Source: Psococerastis gibbosa | Lineage: Eukaryota; Arthropoda; Insecta; Psocodea; Psocidae | Length of the DNA stretch: 64,000 nt | NCBI GenBank assembly: GCA_963971405.1 | Contig: OZ020486.1 | Coordinates: forward strand, 24,141,419-24,205,418 | Direction of reading: 5' to 3' | Shown: piece after piece, positions 40,655 through 52,816 of the stretch | How the letters are laid out: every line of letters starts with the position of its first letter | How positions within the stretch are numbered: position 1 is the first letter of the stretch | Program-made: the position numbers and the translations under genes | Notes under the pieces: model-generated | Database searches by the model: none | What the model saw: only the letters and a program-made list of their open reading frames with translations | What the model was told of the DNA's origin: nothing

Positions 40655-40992
40655 AAAGAAATCGTTGGAGCTGTTTTTGAGAAATAATTTTTTTAGACGT
40701 TTTTTGGGAGTTTTTTGAGAATAAAACCCCCCAAATTGAGTTAGCCCGAAATAAAAAAAATGGTCCCGAGGCATGATTTTTATAAACCTACATGCCAAAT
40801 TTCATCGAAATCCATCGAGTAGTTTGCCCGGAAATCAATGAACAGAGAGACAGAGCGACAGACAGACAGACATTTCGTAAAAACCACTTTTTTGGGTTCC
40901 TAGGACCTCAAAACGTGTAAATACGTTGAATTCTCGGAATCGAAAATTTCGACCGTCACAAAGCTTTCCTTATACTACGTATAAATTGGAAA
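40655..40992 (-). repeat. Dispersed repeat, family F (in each tandem unit)
   Basis: The minus strand matches 63616-64000 over its full length: GCTTTCCAATTTATACG, CGAAAATTTTCGATTC-like, CACGTTTTGAGGTCC, AAAAAGTGGTTTTTACGAAA and (TGTC)n. The copies in units 2 and 3 lie 2522 bp and 5044 bp further on. Confidence 0.75.
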
Positions 40993-41140
40993 GCAATATA
41001 GAAGGGCTGAAAGTCCCGAATCAGTGGATTCAGGGAAGAGGGGCTGAGAACTGCCAACTGTTTCATTTAAACTGGTGCCCCCCCCCCTTGAAATCAGGCT
41101 CTGAATCCGCCACTGTTGCTGTGTATAGAATAATGCATAT

Positions 41141-43662
41141 GGCTTCACAACACTCCCTACAGAGAGCATGGGAGTTCGCTATCTAGTATTATTATTAAAA
41201 TCTATGGTTAATTTATACAAGTAATCAATAAGAAAGTATAAAGTAAAATCGTCAAAATATCATCAAAATCAGGTAGTTCTGTCATTGTGCTAGTGCCTCA
41301 GTGCCCTCTGAGCCCCCTCTGAATCCGCCCATATAAAGAAAATTAAAACTTTCTTCATATTTTGAAAGGATTGAATGAGGAACATTTAATGCAAACGACA
41401 ATTTATGTGCTGTCAGTTAGTCCATCAAATCCCAATGAAAATAATGAACATCCGGGTCCCGGTTAGTGTGAAAGTAAATTTTGAAAACACAACACCCCGT
41501 GGGACCCCAGACACGTCACTGAACTCTCTCTCAACCGCAAATTTAGCTCATATCGTCATATTTACACCGCACCTCATTCAAAAATAATCACACTGATTAT
41601 TGTTGGTTTCCACTAAATTGAGAGGGACGTCCAATTTATGTTATGATTCCATTGAATTCTCAAAAGAATTGGCGTAACAAAATAATGCACAGTAGCTTAT
41701 CTCAGAGACGAAGTTATAAACATCAGCAGCCCTATTATGGCGATTTGCGATTAACACACTACCGGGTTTATTTCTTAATACCGCATTAGTAAGGTGTCAC
41801 GAGACGGTGTTAAAAAATGCGCGGGAAATGTATAATTGAAGGATTTAAATAATAATAATAAATAAACATTAAAATGCACGGGTAGAATTTTGAATAAGAA
41901 TTTTAATTAATGTGTCTACATCTAAGGAAGAAAAAATCGATAACTCTCGAAAAATATAATTTATCAATTTGAATTCCCCGCTCATTTTGCACTCATTTGT
42001 AAAAAGCTTACTATCCTCAGGATTCAAAAAAACCAATTGGACGTCAGTCATATAAGAATGGCCGAGCAATAATGTGTCGATGTTCCAAGCATCGCCATCA
42101 CGATAAAATTTTCAATCTACATTAAAGTAGTAATATACAGTGCAGGGGGTTATTGCCCCCACCAAGTGGAAAAAATGTGAATAAAACACATTAATCAAGT
42201 CAAGACATGTAGAGTGGTGGAACGGACTGTGACTATCACCCGAAAGGTTGTTGGTTCGAGTCCTACACTTCCTACATTTCCTGGCCATGCTTCGGAGGGC
42301 ATGTAAAGCAGGCGGTCCCGGGCCTTCCTAGTTGAGTGGAAGAGAGGGCTTTATAGCCCTAACTCCGCTAGGTTGGCTTAGTAATAGAAACAAAACAAAA
42401 GTCCTCATATATTTATTTTTATTTATTTATTAATAAATGGCCCTGATTAAACACTCTAATATTTATTCAATCCAATATTTATTTGATTGAAATATTTGGA
42501 ATGTTTATGTTGAAGTATACGATTTGAATCTAAATTCAGGTTACCAATTTTTCTCAGACCAATATTTATTGGATTGAATATTTGAACAATATTCGACTTT
42601 GTAATTAACAACAATTATTTCCCTAAAAACCCACACATAAACATAACTTGTGTACATCATCACTTATTATAAGAACCGGTCCGAGTTTACTCGAACATGC
42701 TTTCCAATTTATCGATTAGTAGAGAGAAAATGATAAATGATTAATTTCATGGTAAATAATTTTCCTATGGTTAAATTTCGGATATCAAGGGGGGGGGGGA
42801 GTCGTCCACCTGACGTCACTGAAGGTGACGTAAATTCTACATAGGTCAGACCAACATATTCCCACACAGCAATAATGGCAGGGCACGCATTTGAGCGTGA
42901 ATTTACTTTCATTTTATAAAAAAAATTTTTTTGCACAAAACCCAACAGTTTTTTGGATAAGCAAACTGTCCGGTTTCGTTACTAAATTTAACACCTAAAA
43001 CATGTCTAAAGTTAGAAATCATCAATGGAAAGGTTCGCAGAAAAATTATTTTTTAGTCATTTTTCATTAAAATTTAGTTATTTTTATTTTTTTACCCCCC
43101 GAAGCAAACTATCAAGGGGCAAGCGACCCCCCTCATTTTATAAACATTAATAACGACTACAATATATGTGAATTTAAAAGAAATCGTTGGAGCTGTTTTT
43201 GAGAAATAATTTTTTTAGACGTTTTTTGGGAGTTTTTTGAGAATAAAACCCCCCAAATTGAGTTAGCCCGAAATAAAAAAAATGGTCCCGAGGCATGATT
43301 TTTATAAACCTACATGCCAAATTTCATCGAAATCCATCGAGTAGTTTGCCCGGAAATCAATGAACAGAGAGACAGAGCGACAGACAGACAGACATTTCGT
43401 AAAAACCACTTTTTTGGGTTCCTAGGACCTCAAAACGTGTAAATACGTTGAATTCTCGGAATCGAAAATTTCGACCGTCACAAAGCTTTCCTTATACTAC
43501 GTATAAATTGGAAAGCAATATAGAAGGGCTGAAAGTCCCGAATCAGTGGATTCAGGGAAGAGGGGCTGAGAACTGCCAACTGTTTCATTTAAACTGGTGC
43601 CCCCCCCCCTTGAAATCAGGCTCTGAATCCGCCACTGTTGCTGTGTATAGAATAATGCATAT
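41141..43662. repeat. 2.52-kb tandem repeat, unit 2
   Basis: Length 2522 bp. Nearly identical to unit 1; I noticed one substitution (GTTAAGATTCC in unit 1 against GTTATGATTCC here) and a shorter G run (42790-42799). Its SINE is at 42205-42436. Confidence 0.95.
42205..42436 (+). mobile_element. tRNA-derived SINE, family B (unit 2)
   Basis: Same sequence and position in the unit as 39681-39912. Confidence 0.88.
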
Positions 43663-46187
43663 GGCTTCACAACACTCCCTACAGAGAGCATGGGAGTTCG
43701 CTATCTAGTATTATTATTAAAATCTATGGTTAATTTATACAAGTAATCAATAAGAAAGTATAAAGTAAAATCGTCAAAATATCATCAAAATCAGGTAGTT
43801 CTGTCATTGTGCTAGTGCCTCAGTGCCCTCTGAGCCCCCTCTGAATCCGCCCATATAAAGAAAATTAAAACTTTCTTCATATTTTGAAAGGATTGAATGA
43901 GGAACATTTAATGCAAACGACAATTTATGTGCTGTCAGTTAGTCCATCAAATCCCAATGAAAATAATGAACATCCGGGTCCCGGTTAGTGTGAAAGTAAA
44001 TTTTGAAAACACAACACCCCGTGGGACCCCAGACACGTCACTGAACTCTCTCTCAACCGCAAATTTAGCTCATATCGTCATATTTACACCGCACCTCATT
44101 CAAAAATAATCACACTGATTATTGTTGGTTTCCACTAAATTGAGAGGGACGTCCAATTTATGTTATGATTCCATTGAATTCTCAAAAGAATTGGCGTAAC
44201 AAAATAATGCACAGTAGCTTATCTCAGAGACGAAGTTATAAACATCAGCAGCCCTATTATGGCGATTTGCGATTAACACACTACCGGGTTTATTTCTTAA
44301 TACCGCATTAGTAAGGTGTCACGAGACGGTGTTAAAAAATGCGCGGGAAATGTATAATTGAAGGATTTAAATAATAATAATAAATAAACATTAAAATGCA
44401 CGGGTAGAATTTTGAATAAGAATTTTAATTAATGTGTCTACATCTAAGGAAGAAAAAATCGATAACTCTCGAAAAATATAATTTATCAATTTGAATTCCC
44501 CGCTCATTTTGCACTCATTTGTAAAAAGCTTACTATCCTCAGGATTCAAAAAAACCAATTGGACGTCAGTCATATAAGAATGGCCGAGCAATAATGTGTC
44601 GATGTTCCAAGCATCGCCATCACGATAAAATTTTCAATCTACATTAAAGTAGTAATATACAGTGCAGGGGGTTATTGCCCCCACCAAGTGGAAAAAATGT
44701 GAATAAAACACATTAATCAAGTCAAGACATGTAGAGTGGTGGAACGGACTGTGACTATCACCCGAAAGGTTGTTGGTTCGAGTCCTACACTTCCTACATT
44801 TCCTGGCCATGCTTCGGAGGGCATGTAAAGCAGGCGGTCCCGGGCCTTCCTAGTTGAGTGGAAGAGAGGGCTTTATAGCCCTAACTCCGCTAGGTTGGCT
44901 TAGTAATAGAAACAAAACAAAAGTCCTCATATATTTATTTTTATTTATTTATTAATAAATGGCCCTGATTAAACACTCTAATATTTATTCAATCCAATAT
45001 TTATTTGATTGAAATATTTGGAATGTTTATGTTGAAGTATACGATTTGAATCTAAATTCAGGTTACCAATTTTTCTCAGACCAATATTTATTGGATTGAA
45101 TATTTGAACAATATTCGACTTTGTAATTAACAACAATTATTTCCCTAAAAACCCACACATAAACATAACTTGTGTACATCATCACTTATTATAAGAACCG
45201 GTCCGAGTTTACTCGAACATGCTTTCCAATTTATCGATTAGTAGAGAGAAAATGATAAATGATTAATTTCATGGTAAATAATTTTCCTATGGTTAAATTT
45301 CGGATATCAAGGGGGGGGGGGGAGTCGTCCACCTGACGTCACTGAAGGTGACGTAAATTCTACATAGGTCAGACCAACATATTCCCACACAGCAATAATG
45401 GCAGGGCACGCATTTGAGCGTGAATTTACTTTCATTTTATAAAAAAAATTTTTTTGCACAAAACCCAACAGTTTTTTGGATAAGCAAACTGTCCGGTTTC
45501 GTTACTAAATTTAACACCTAAAACATGTCTAAAGTTAGAAATCATCAATGGAAAGGTTCGCAGAAAAATTATTTTTTAGTCATTTTTCATTAAAATTTAG
45601 TTATTTTTATTTTTTTACCCCCCGAAGCAAACTATCAAGGGGCAAGCGACCCCCCTCATTTTATAAACATTAATAACGACTACAATATATGTGAATTTAA
45701 AAGAAATCGTTGGAGCTGTTTTTGAGAAATAATTTTTTTAGACGTTTTTTGGGAGTTTTTTGAGAATAAAACCCCCCAAATTGAGTTAGCCCGAAATAAA
45801 AAAAATGGTCCCGAGGCATGATTTTTATAAACCTACATGCCAAATTTCATCGAAATCCATCGAGTAGTTTGCCCGGAAATCAATGAACAGAGAGACAGAG
45901 CGACAGACAGACAGACATTTCGTAAAAACCACTTTTTTGGGTTCCTAGGACCTCAAAACGTGTAAATACGTTGAATTCTCGGAATCGAAAATTTCGACCG
46001 TCACAAAGCTTTCCTTATACTACGTATAAATTGGAAAGCAATATAGAAGGGCTGAAAGTCCCGAATCAGTGGATTCAGGGAAGAGGGGCTGAGAACTGCC
46101 AACTGTTTCATTTAAACTGGTGCCCCCCCCCCCCTTGAAATCAGGCTCTGAATCCGCCACTGTTGCTGTGTATAGAATAATGCATAT
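43663..46187. repeat. 2.52-kb tandem repeat, unit 3
   Basis: Length 2525 bp. It shares the GTTATGATTCC variant with unit 2, so units 2 and 3 are the more recent pair. It ends GCATAT, after which unique sequence (ATATTAACATTGCC) follows. Confidence 0.95.
44727..44958 (+). mobile_element. tRNA-derived SINE, family B (unit 3)
   Basis: Same sequence and position in the unit as 39681-39912. Confidence 0.88.
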
Positions 46188-46536
46188 ATATTAACATTGC
46201 CACACATTGTAAGAAAAAATTGGAAATAAATGAGTTCCGGTCACGGCCAAAAATATAAAATTTCCATAACTGCGATTATACACGGTCAAACATTCAAATT
46301 CTGCAGTTCGCAACGCCACCAGTATTTCCCATGACTGCTAAATCGCTCAATACATTTACTCTATGGTTTTCAAGGGTTTGTTACAAAATTAGAATTTAAT
46401 TTGAGGATTACGAAAATGTAATAATTGTAAAAATTGCAATAATTTGTATAATAAATTATTGTTTATTTTTATAATACAATATATTTTGTTCTAATTTCCT
46501 CCTTACATTCAATGAGCCCTTAAGGCCTACACTAGA
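46188..46536. other. Non-coding DNA, nothing recognised
   Basis: AT-rich sequence between the array and the next SINE. Confidence 0.4.
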
Positions 46537-46754
46537 CCGTGTAGAGTAGTGGTACGGACTCTGACTTTCACCCGAAAGGTTGTTGGTTCGAGTCCTACAC
46601 TTCCTACATTTTCTGGCCATGCTTCGGAGGGCATGTAAAGCAGGCGGTCCCGGGTCTTCCTAGTTGAGTGTAAGAGAGGGCTTTATAACCCTGACTCCGC
46701 TAGGTTGGCTTAGTAAAAGGACAAAAACATCAATATTTATTTATTTATTTTATT
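46537..46754 (+). mobile_element. tRNA-derived SINE, family B, independent copy
   Basis: CCGTGTAGAGTAGTGGTACG, the B box GGTTCGAGTCC, the conserved body and a (TTTA)n tail. It differs from the tandem-unit copies (GACTCTGACTTTCACCC against GACTGTGACTATCACCC), so it is a separate insertion. Confidence 0.88.
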
Positions 46755-47761
46755 ACCTATGCACTAACCGAACCATTTCGGCTAAAAACTTGATGAGAGC
46801 CGTTTAGTTTATATGCGCATGCTTGCAATGCTGGTTTCACAAACTCCATGAAGTGGGGCACCTACATTAGAAAATGGGTGGGGGGGGGGGGTGAAACTGA
46901 CAATAATGGGCCATAGGTAACGAATTACGAATTAAGTCAAAACATTCGAATTTAATCAGGGGTTTCAGGGCCTCATACATAGGTAGGTAGCCTAGGTCTA
47001 CTACTAGTATATGCAATAAAAAACAAAGAAATATGACGGAATCATTTGTTTGAGCAAAAATTCGAAATACATGATAAGTTTAGGGGATGATCTTAGGTAG
47101 TCCACAAACTTCCAAAAACAAATGTGTCCCAAGCGCGGGGCTACTTGAAAGCGTGGGGCTTGTGGCTTTCGCCACATGGTAAAACCGGTACTGCATGCTT
47201 CAAGAGCCACGGTGTTATCCATACAACGTCTAAAAAATATATTCGATAATACAACTATCGGTATTCTAATCCATTAGTTTCATTGACTTGACACTGCAAT
47301 CAAAATGGCAAATACCTATTTAAGCGTATGCTATTCTAACAGTGCGTCTGCAGTCTGCATCACATCGTCCCTAAACAGTCAACTACCCAAAAGAAGAAGA
47401 ATTAATAGCATTAAAATCAATTGCACCTGGAATCATTGCTATGATGAATGTATGAATAGGCCGTATCTTCCAGTTCCAGCTAGCACCCAACAAAAGCAAA
47501 TCAACAACTACAGCAACAAAACTTCATTGCAAGCCTTACCTGGAGTGCTCATTTATTCAGCAGTTTTCAGCAAGAATTAGATCAAGAAACAGAACTCGCA
47601 CTGAAGGTTTTCAAAAATATTGTAAGGAAGCGTGCATGGCGTGTCTGCCGGGCCGGTAATGGTCCGCTAGCAGCGGGGGTCAGAGCGCGAGTGTCAGCAC
47701 CATCATGATAACACTGTGTACAGCAGCGCAGGAACCTTTCAGCCCTCGCGGATTAACTCAA
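46755..47761. other. Non-coding DNA; one open frame of unknown nature
   Basis: A G run lies near 46880. The frame at 47305-47580 (91 codons, rich in Ser, Asn and Cys) has no features I recognise. A GC-rich patch lies at 47640-47700. Confidence 0.4.
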
Positions 47762-47971
47762 ATGTTGGAAGGTTCGAAGAGGGAGAGGGGTTCTAGTGGG
47801 CCCCATGTTACCAGGAGTGTGCCCCGAGGAAGCATTATAGTTGATTTCGATTTTCGAGCTCTCAAAATGTTGGAAGGTTCGATGGGGGAGAGGGGTTCTG
47901 GTGGGCCCCATGTTACCAGGAGTGTGCCCCGAGGAAGCATTATAGTTGATTTCGATTTTCGAGCTCTCAAG
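47762..47971. repeat. Two tandem 105-bp units
   Basis: The unit ATGTTGGAAGGTTCGA...TTTTCGAGCTCTCAAA occurs at 47762-47866 and 47867-47971 with a handful of differences (AAGAGGG/TGGGGG; TCTAGTG/TCTGGTG). The period is an exact multiple of three, so frames on both strands stay open across it (35 codons per unit). That explains the overlapping reading frames here without a gene. Confidence 0.9.
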
Positions 47972-48638
47972 CAATCTAAATTTCAATTACGGTTTTTTGT
48001 GTGTGTGTTTTTTTTTAAATTCCCATTGAGTAAAAATTCGATTTTTTTAAACCTAGATTTAGATAATGATGGCAACCTTATCCATTTTTCAGCACTTTTT
48101 TTTCTATTAAGTAATAGCCTACTTCACCAATAAGATAAAAAACCACAACTTAGTCAAGTTTTACTAAACATTTTTAACAAGCGGTCGGTTTCGTCATGGT
48201 TTAGAAAAGCTAACCACTTGTACATAACTCATACTGTAACTAAAAAATAAAAATAAATAAATGTATTACGTTTCTTTCAATATTAAATAGGCTACAAAGT
48301 GAGAACATAATAGAGTAGGGGTGGCCCAAAGGATTTCTCCCTTGCTGGGCTCCCCTCCCTCTTAATAATAATAACCTAATTTACACTAAAACTAAACTAA
48401 AATAAGATCTACGTATATATAAGCCTACTTTATTTTATCATATATACAGTATGTAAATGATATATGTTTATCACTCATGTTGAATCCGGGGTTGTTATAA
48501 TATATAGGTAGTATTATTGCTGTAAGATGTGACTCATTTTATGCATGTTTAGAAGTAAGCAACCCCGTATTTGTGAAGTTAGGTATGTTTTCTGTGTTAG
48601 CGTCCTGGCCCCTGGGTGACTTCGACTGGATTCCCGTA
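47972..48638. other. Non-coding DNA, nothing recognised
   Basis: No recognisable gene or repeat. Confidence 0.4.
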
Positions 48639-48930
48639 GGCGGCAATTCCGCCGGCGAATTTACTTCATTTGTGATTTGAGATTTTTTGTTTGTTTTGTT
48701 TTAAGGAGACTATTATGTAGAAACTTAACGCATCTATTATAAATTAAGTTATATATGGTAGAGACTTATTAATGATGTCTGCTACCATATTATAACTTAA
48801 TAATATTAATAAATAAATAAATAAATAAAAATATATTAATAATAGTATCTGCATAATAGTCTCCTTAAAACAAAACAAACAAAAAATCTCAAATCACAAA
48901 TGAAGCAAATTTGCCGGTGGAATTGCCGCC
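48639..48930. mobile_element. Harbinger-like MITE, variant termini
   Basis: GGCGGCAATTCCGCCGGCGA on the left mirrors GGCAATTCCACCGGCAAATT-type sequence on the right (element ends GGAATTGCCGCC). Inside, TTGTGATTTGAGATTTTTTG and TTTTAAGGAGACTATTATG are mirrored too. The flanks are GTA and TTA. Confidence 0.75.
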
Positions 48931-48933
48931 TTA

Positions 48934-49531
48934 AGATTGTGGGTTTATTTATTATCATCCTTGTCCATGCGTTTGTTTATTTAAATTACAGAAAAGCTGT
49001 GTTCTATCCGCATAGAAATATATATTAACTACGGCGGGAGCCAAAATATGCCTTACGGGGGGGGGGGGAGTTAACCATAAGTCAACTATCAGAGATAAGT
49101 AAGTGCCAACGTAAAAAATAGCGAAGTCTTACATATTGCAGCATAGCAGAACGGATACCTGGACCCGGTCAAAACTCTGTACATATCTTGCGCAGGCTAC
49201 ACTAGCAGCCATATTGATAACGGTCTACAGCCGTGGGATGGTTCTATCAAGCATATGGATGTTTTTTTAGTTTGGCCCCCTTTTGCATTGTTGCTGAGTA
49301 TCACGTGACATGGCAGGCCGACATGTATACAACGACCCTCTGAAAACATTTTTCCCTAACATACCGTAACAATGAAATTAATTTCAAATGTCGTGTCAGA
49401 TATGGAACTTCAAAATAGCTTACAAACCACAGCATTTAATGTCAGAAAAAGCCCACACTCACCCTATGTCTACACAGTCTAGTTAATAACTTTGCTAAAT
49501 TTTCTATTGTATTCTCGGGAACAGTGGTGAA
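48934..49531. other. Non-coding DNA, nothing recognised
   Basis: A G run lies near 49058-49070. No gene was recognised. Confidence 0.4.
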
Positions 49532-49817
49532 TAGGGGCGTAAAGTTGGGGGGGGGGGGGGGGGTACGGTCCATCTTGCCCCCCCCCCCCCCGCCTCGAGC
49601 ATTGTAAGACGTGGTTGATGTAGCCCCCTGGCCCCTTTGCAGCAATATGAATATAAGCATTCCCTTATTAGCTTTGTAAAATCTACAGCTATACTTTACT
49701 ACTATTAAAGTGCACTATTTTGCTCTTATATTTTCAATTTTCCCTTATCCTGCCTGATGACGTCATAAGGTCTACTTAGTTATGCCTCCGCCATCATTCT
49801 TAAACATTACGCCTCTA
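49532..49817. mobile_element. hAT-like MITE, copy 1
   Basis: It starts TAGGGGCGTAAAGTTGGGGG and ends ATTACGCCTCTA (inverted). It shares GCATTGTAAGACGTGGTT, TTTGCAGCAATATGAATATA and TGATGACGTCATAAGGTCTA with 50517-50821. The flanking octamers GTGGTGAA and CTGGTGAT share TGGTGA. Confidence 0.8.
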
Positions 49818-50081
49818 CTGGTGATGTAAAGTTAAGAATCCAGAGCGACAGCGTCAGTTTGTTGCCTCGTATTTTTCAGTATCCATCTGTAATAGTTACA
49901 CGGTATTGTAGCTTCATTGTGGACTTTAAATATGTTTTGCATGAAACAGAAACGTCTAATGTTGAACTTCTAATAAGTAAACTTTGCTAACTCAAAGTTA
50001 GAAGGTAAAGGCATGTTCACCGCAGATGCTGTATATTTGACAACAGGAAAAACGTAATAATACTGTACGAGTATGTTATGT

Positions 50082-50263
50082 TCTTTTTTTTTAATAAAAG
50101 ATTAATCGCATACAAGCAATTAAATGGATGTATCCGATTGACCTCTTCAGTCGCCTCTATAGGTTAGTACCCGTGTTGAGCTACAACACGTCTCCGATCG
50201 CATCATGGCGTGTAAGGACTCGCACAAGTGCAAGCACGTTACCACCTGGCCATCGAAGTCGTT
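50082..50263 (-). repeat. Dispersed short repeat, family A, copy 3
   Basis: Inverted copy: T-rich tail first, then ATCCGATTGACCTCTTCAGT, CTCGCACAAGTGCAAGCACG and TACCACCTGGCCATCGAAGT. Confidence 0.6.
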
Positions 50264-50516
50264 GTATGTTATAATAGAAATAGCAAACCCACAGTCTTTC
50301 CGTAATTTTTATAAACAGTGCCAAGCTAAGACGCAATATTTTTTCAGGCCTACTTATTTCCCATGTTTGTTATGGTCATTTACGAGTCGTAATCTGGAGT
50401 TTAAGATGTACAATAAATTCATCACAATGCCATAAGGCACCTGCCGGTAATGTCGATAAGCGAAGCCATGGTCTCAACTAACACCATATAGCCAGGCAGT
50501 AGCGTAATATCACAAC

Positions 50517-50821
50517 CAGGGGCGTAAAGTTGGGGGGGGGGCACGGGCCAACTTGCCCCCCAGCTGCTTTTGGGGGGCCTTGCCCCCCCCCCCCAGCCTC
50601 CTCGAGCATTGTAAGACGTGGTTCATACTTGATGGTCCCCTTTGCAGCAATATGAATATAAGTATTCCTATTTTAGCTTTATAAAATCTACAGCTTTACT
50701 TTACCTACTTTAAAATGCGTAGAACACATATATATATTCAATTTTTTCTTATCCTGTCTGATGACGTCATAAGGTCTACTTAGTTTTGCCCCCGCCATCA
50801 TTCTAAAACTTTACACCTCTG
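50517..50821. mobile_element. hAT-like MITE, copy 2, with 8-bp duplication
   Basis: 305 bp with CAGGGGCGTAAAGTTGGGGG at one end and AACTTTACACCTCTG at the other. The perfect 8-bp duplication ATCACAAC flanks it (50509-50516 and 50822-50829), the hallmark of hAT transposases. Confidence 0.9.
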
Positions 50822-50829
50822 ATCACAAC

Positions 50830-51514
50830 AGACTATCAAGCAAATTAAATTAAAAATATCATTATAAGAAAGTTTTGAGCAAATACAGCAACAAAAGAAA
50901 ACCCAGGGCAACTATTACAAAGCTTTAGTAATGAGCGATTATATCAAAGGAGTGGCGATAAAAAGGCGGAGCTGTGTGAAATAACAAGAGTGGCTGACTG
51001 ATGACGAAAACCTCATTATCCGGGAAAATTATAAAGAAAAGGAAAAACCGTCATTATTCATAAACTCGGTCCCATAATAATGCATTTACCCATCAACCAC
51101 TTTCGTTTATTTAGACCGCTCATGGTGACGGTCGTTTTATTTTGCTTTTTATAGTCTCCGTTTTCAGCGATCGTGACAAGGACCGCCATGTGTTGATTAA
51201 TGACACGGAAAATGGGAAATATAAAAGGACAGGATAATGGGAAGAGCGCGATATCCCATATCTTATTTAAGTTTATAAACGGAGAGCCCAAGCGCCATTT
51301 TGAAAGAAACATACAGCCAAAGCAAATTTCAGCGGTGGTATTGCGGTACTGAACCCGTACATGATTTCTTATTTATCAATTAGTATAGACGTACCGATAT
51401 TATCAGTAGTTCCATGATGGTAAATAATTGTCCTAATTAAGGTATAAATAGGTTGTTGTTGTTTTGCAACGCCAGCATTTCTGCTTTAAGCACCCCTGCC
51501 AGCTTATGCCGGCC
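50830..51514. other. Non-coding DNA, nothing recognised
   Basis: No recognisable gene or repeat. Confidence 0.4.
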
Positions 51515-52218
51515 GCCATACCAAGTTGAATCCAGCGGACCAGAGCAGGTTCAAAGCTGCAGATAAATTGGTCGTGTGCTGCACAGTGCCGGTAGGGAAA
51601 CATGGTAGGACTTGTCCTGGTCACCTCCGAACTAATCGTGTGACTTCACTGTGTTTCCCAAGTGGTTCGGAATCCACTATAATCAGGAGGTCCACTGGAG
51701 TCCTATGGGCCCACACCGTAGCCTGGGACTGTATCAAACCATACTACTAGTACCCCTGCCAGCTTGGCGGGGGAGTGAGCATGGGCGCCGAGTTGTGAAA
51801 ATTACTGGTATGGCCCAAGATTGCCCGAGGAAATCTTTTTTTCGGGGAAAGGAGTCAATTATGGCTCAGCCATACCAATCTGAATATTGGTATGGCCCGG
51901 GCCATACTAAGCCTTATGGAACCGGGAGTGAGTCTGTTTCTTAACTTGAGGTACCCTAAGGGCAGACTCCTTCACCTCATGGAGAAGGGGACTGACTGAC
52001 AGGGTGGACCTCCTGATTATCGTGGATTCGGAACCACTTGGAGAAGATAGTAGAGTCACACAATTAATTCGGAGGTGACCAGGACTCGACACACACTTTG
52101 ACTGACTGGTTAGTCTCAGCGCGTTGTCATGTCTCACCATGTCCCCCCGCCATGTCCCCGCTGTGCACACTACCAAGTTTACTGCAGTGTTGTAGTTCTG
52201 GTGGATTCAACATGGTAT
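51515..52218. repeat. Large imperfect inverted repeat (0.7 kb)
   Basis: The arms 51515-51705 and about 52000-52218 are complementary: ACCAAGTTGAATCCA.C against its mirror at 52200-52213, GTCACCTCCGAACTAAT against ATTAATTCGGAGGTGAC, and CCACTATAATCAGGAGGTCC against GGACCTCCTGATTATCGTGG. The centre has the palindrome CCATACCAATCTGAATATTGG near 51878. A related fragment (AATGGTTCGGAATCCTCTAT) occurs at 54301. It is probably a foldback element. Confidence 0.75.
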
Positions 52219-52816
52219 AACGTATAAATAAATATAGATATTCAATGGCATGAGGTATCCCAATACCCAAAAATAAAGCCAAAAATCATGAAAAAAAAAG
52301 AAATATCCAGTGATCAGGATCGTTCAGAACCAGCACTTTATAATACAGTGATAAGGCAACGAAGTGTTGTGATATCACTTCGAGCTACCTTGCGCTGAAA
52401 AGTCCTTTAGAAGCGAAACGTGCCTAAGTCCTATTTGAGACAGAGGTGTTCCATAATTAGACTTTTTAATTGGGGTTCTTCTCGTGCAGCAAGCTGACGG
52501 AGCTTTTCTTTAGTGCCCCGCGGCAGCACTTTGATAACAATCATTGTAACGTCTTACTATTTTTAAGGACTGAAATAATCTCTAAAAATGGAGCAGAATG
52601 ACAATTCAGTATTTCAATGAGAATTCCTATTTTAAATTACGTTTGATGGATGCCTAGGTCTAACTGAAAACCAAATTTGGCGCCAATGATAGCACTTATG
52701 GACTAAAAATTTCTAATGAAGTCCTCTATTATTTCAAACCAACATGATTTAGATACCAAGACCGGACACATGAACCAGCGATCACAAATGTGGGCTCCAA
52801 ACATCCTTTATACTAT
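52219..52816. other. Non-coding DNA, nothing recognised
   Basis: No recognisable gene or repeat. Confidence 0.4.

Larger units (their letters stand above)
38617..41140. repeat. 2.52-kb tandem repeat, unit 1
   Basis: The unit starts GGCTTCACAACACTCCCTAC and ends GTATAGAATAATGCATAT. It contains half of the inverted-repeat element, one end of the MITE family seen whole at 59094-59507 (GCAGCCCTATTATGGCGATT at about 39200), a tRNA-derived SINE, a G run (40266-40278) and a family F repeat (about 40655-40992). Differences from the other units are a few bases plus homopolymer length. Its short open frames (about 60-86 codons on both strands) recur in each unit and show no family features. Confidence 0.95.

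Noticed and set aside
38617..46187. Repeated open frames of 60, 66, 86 and 64 codons, one set per tandem unit
   Set aside because: They recur only because the 2.5-kb unit is triplicated, lie on both strands over SINE and family F sequence, and show no protein features.
38617..46187. CRISPR-like or satellite array
   Set aside because: The unit is 2.5 kb with no short direct repeats and unique spacers; this is an ordinary segmental tandem duplication.
39681..46754. True tRNA genes at the B-box motifs
   Set aside because: The tRNA-like heads are continuous with a conserved 200-bp body and an AT-rich tail, so they are SINEs.
49442..49660. Gly-rich open frame across the G/C tracts
   Set aside because: The residues come from homopolymers inside a hAT-like MITE.
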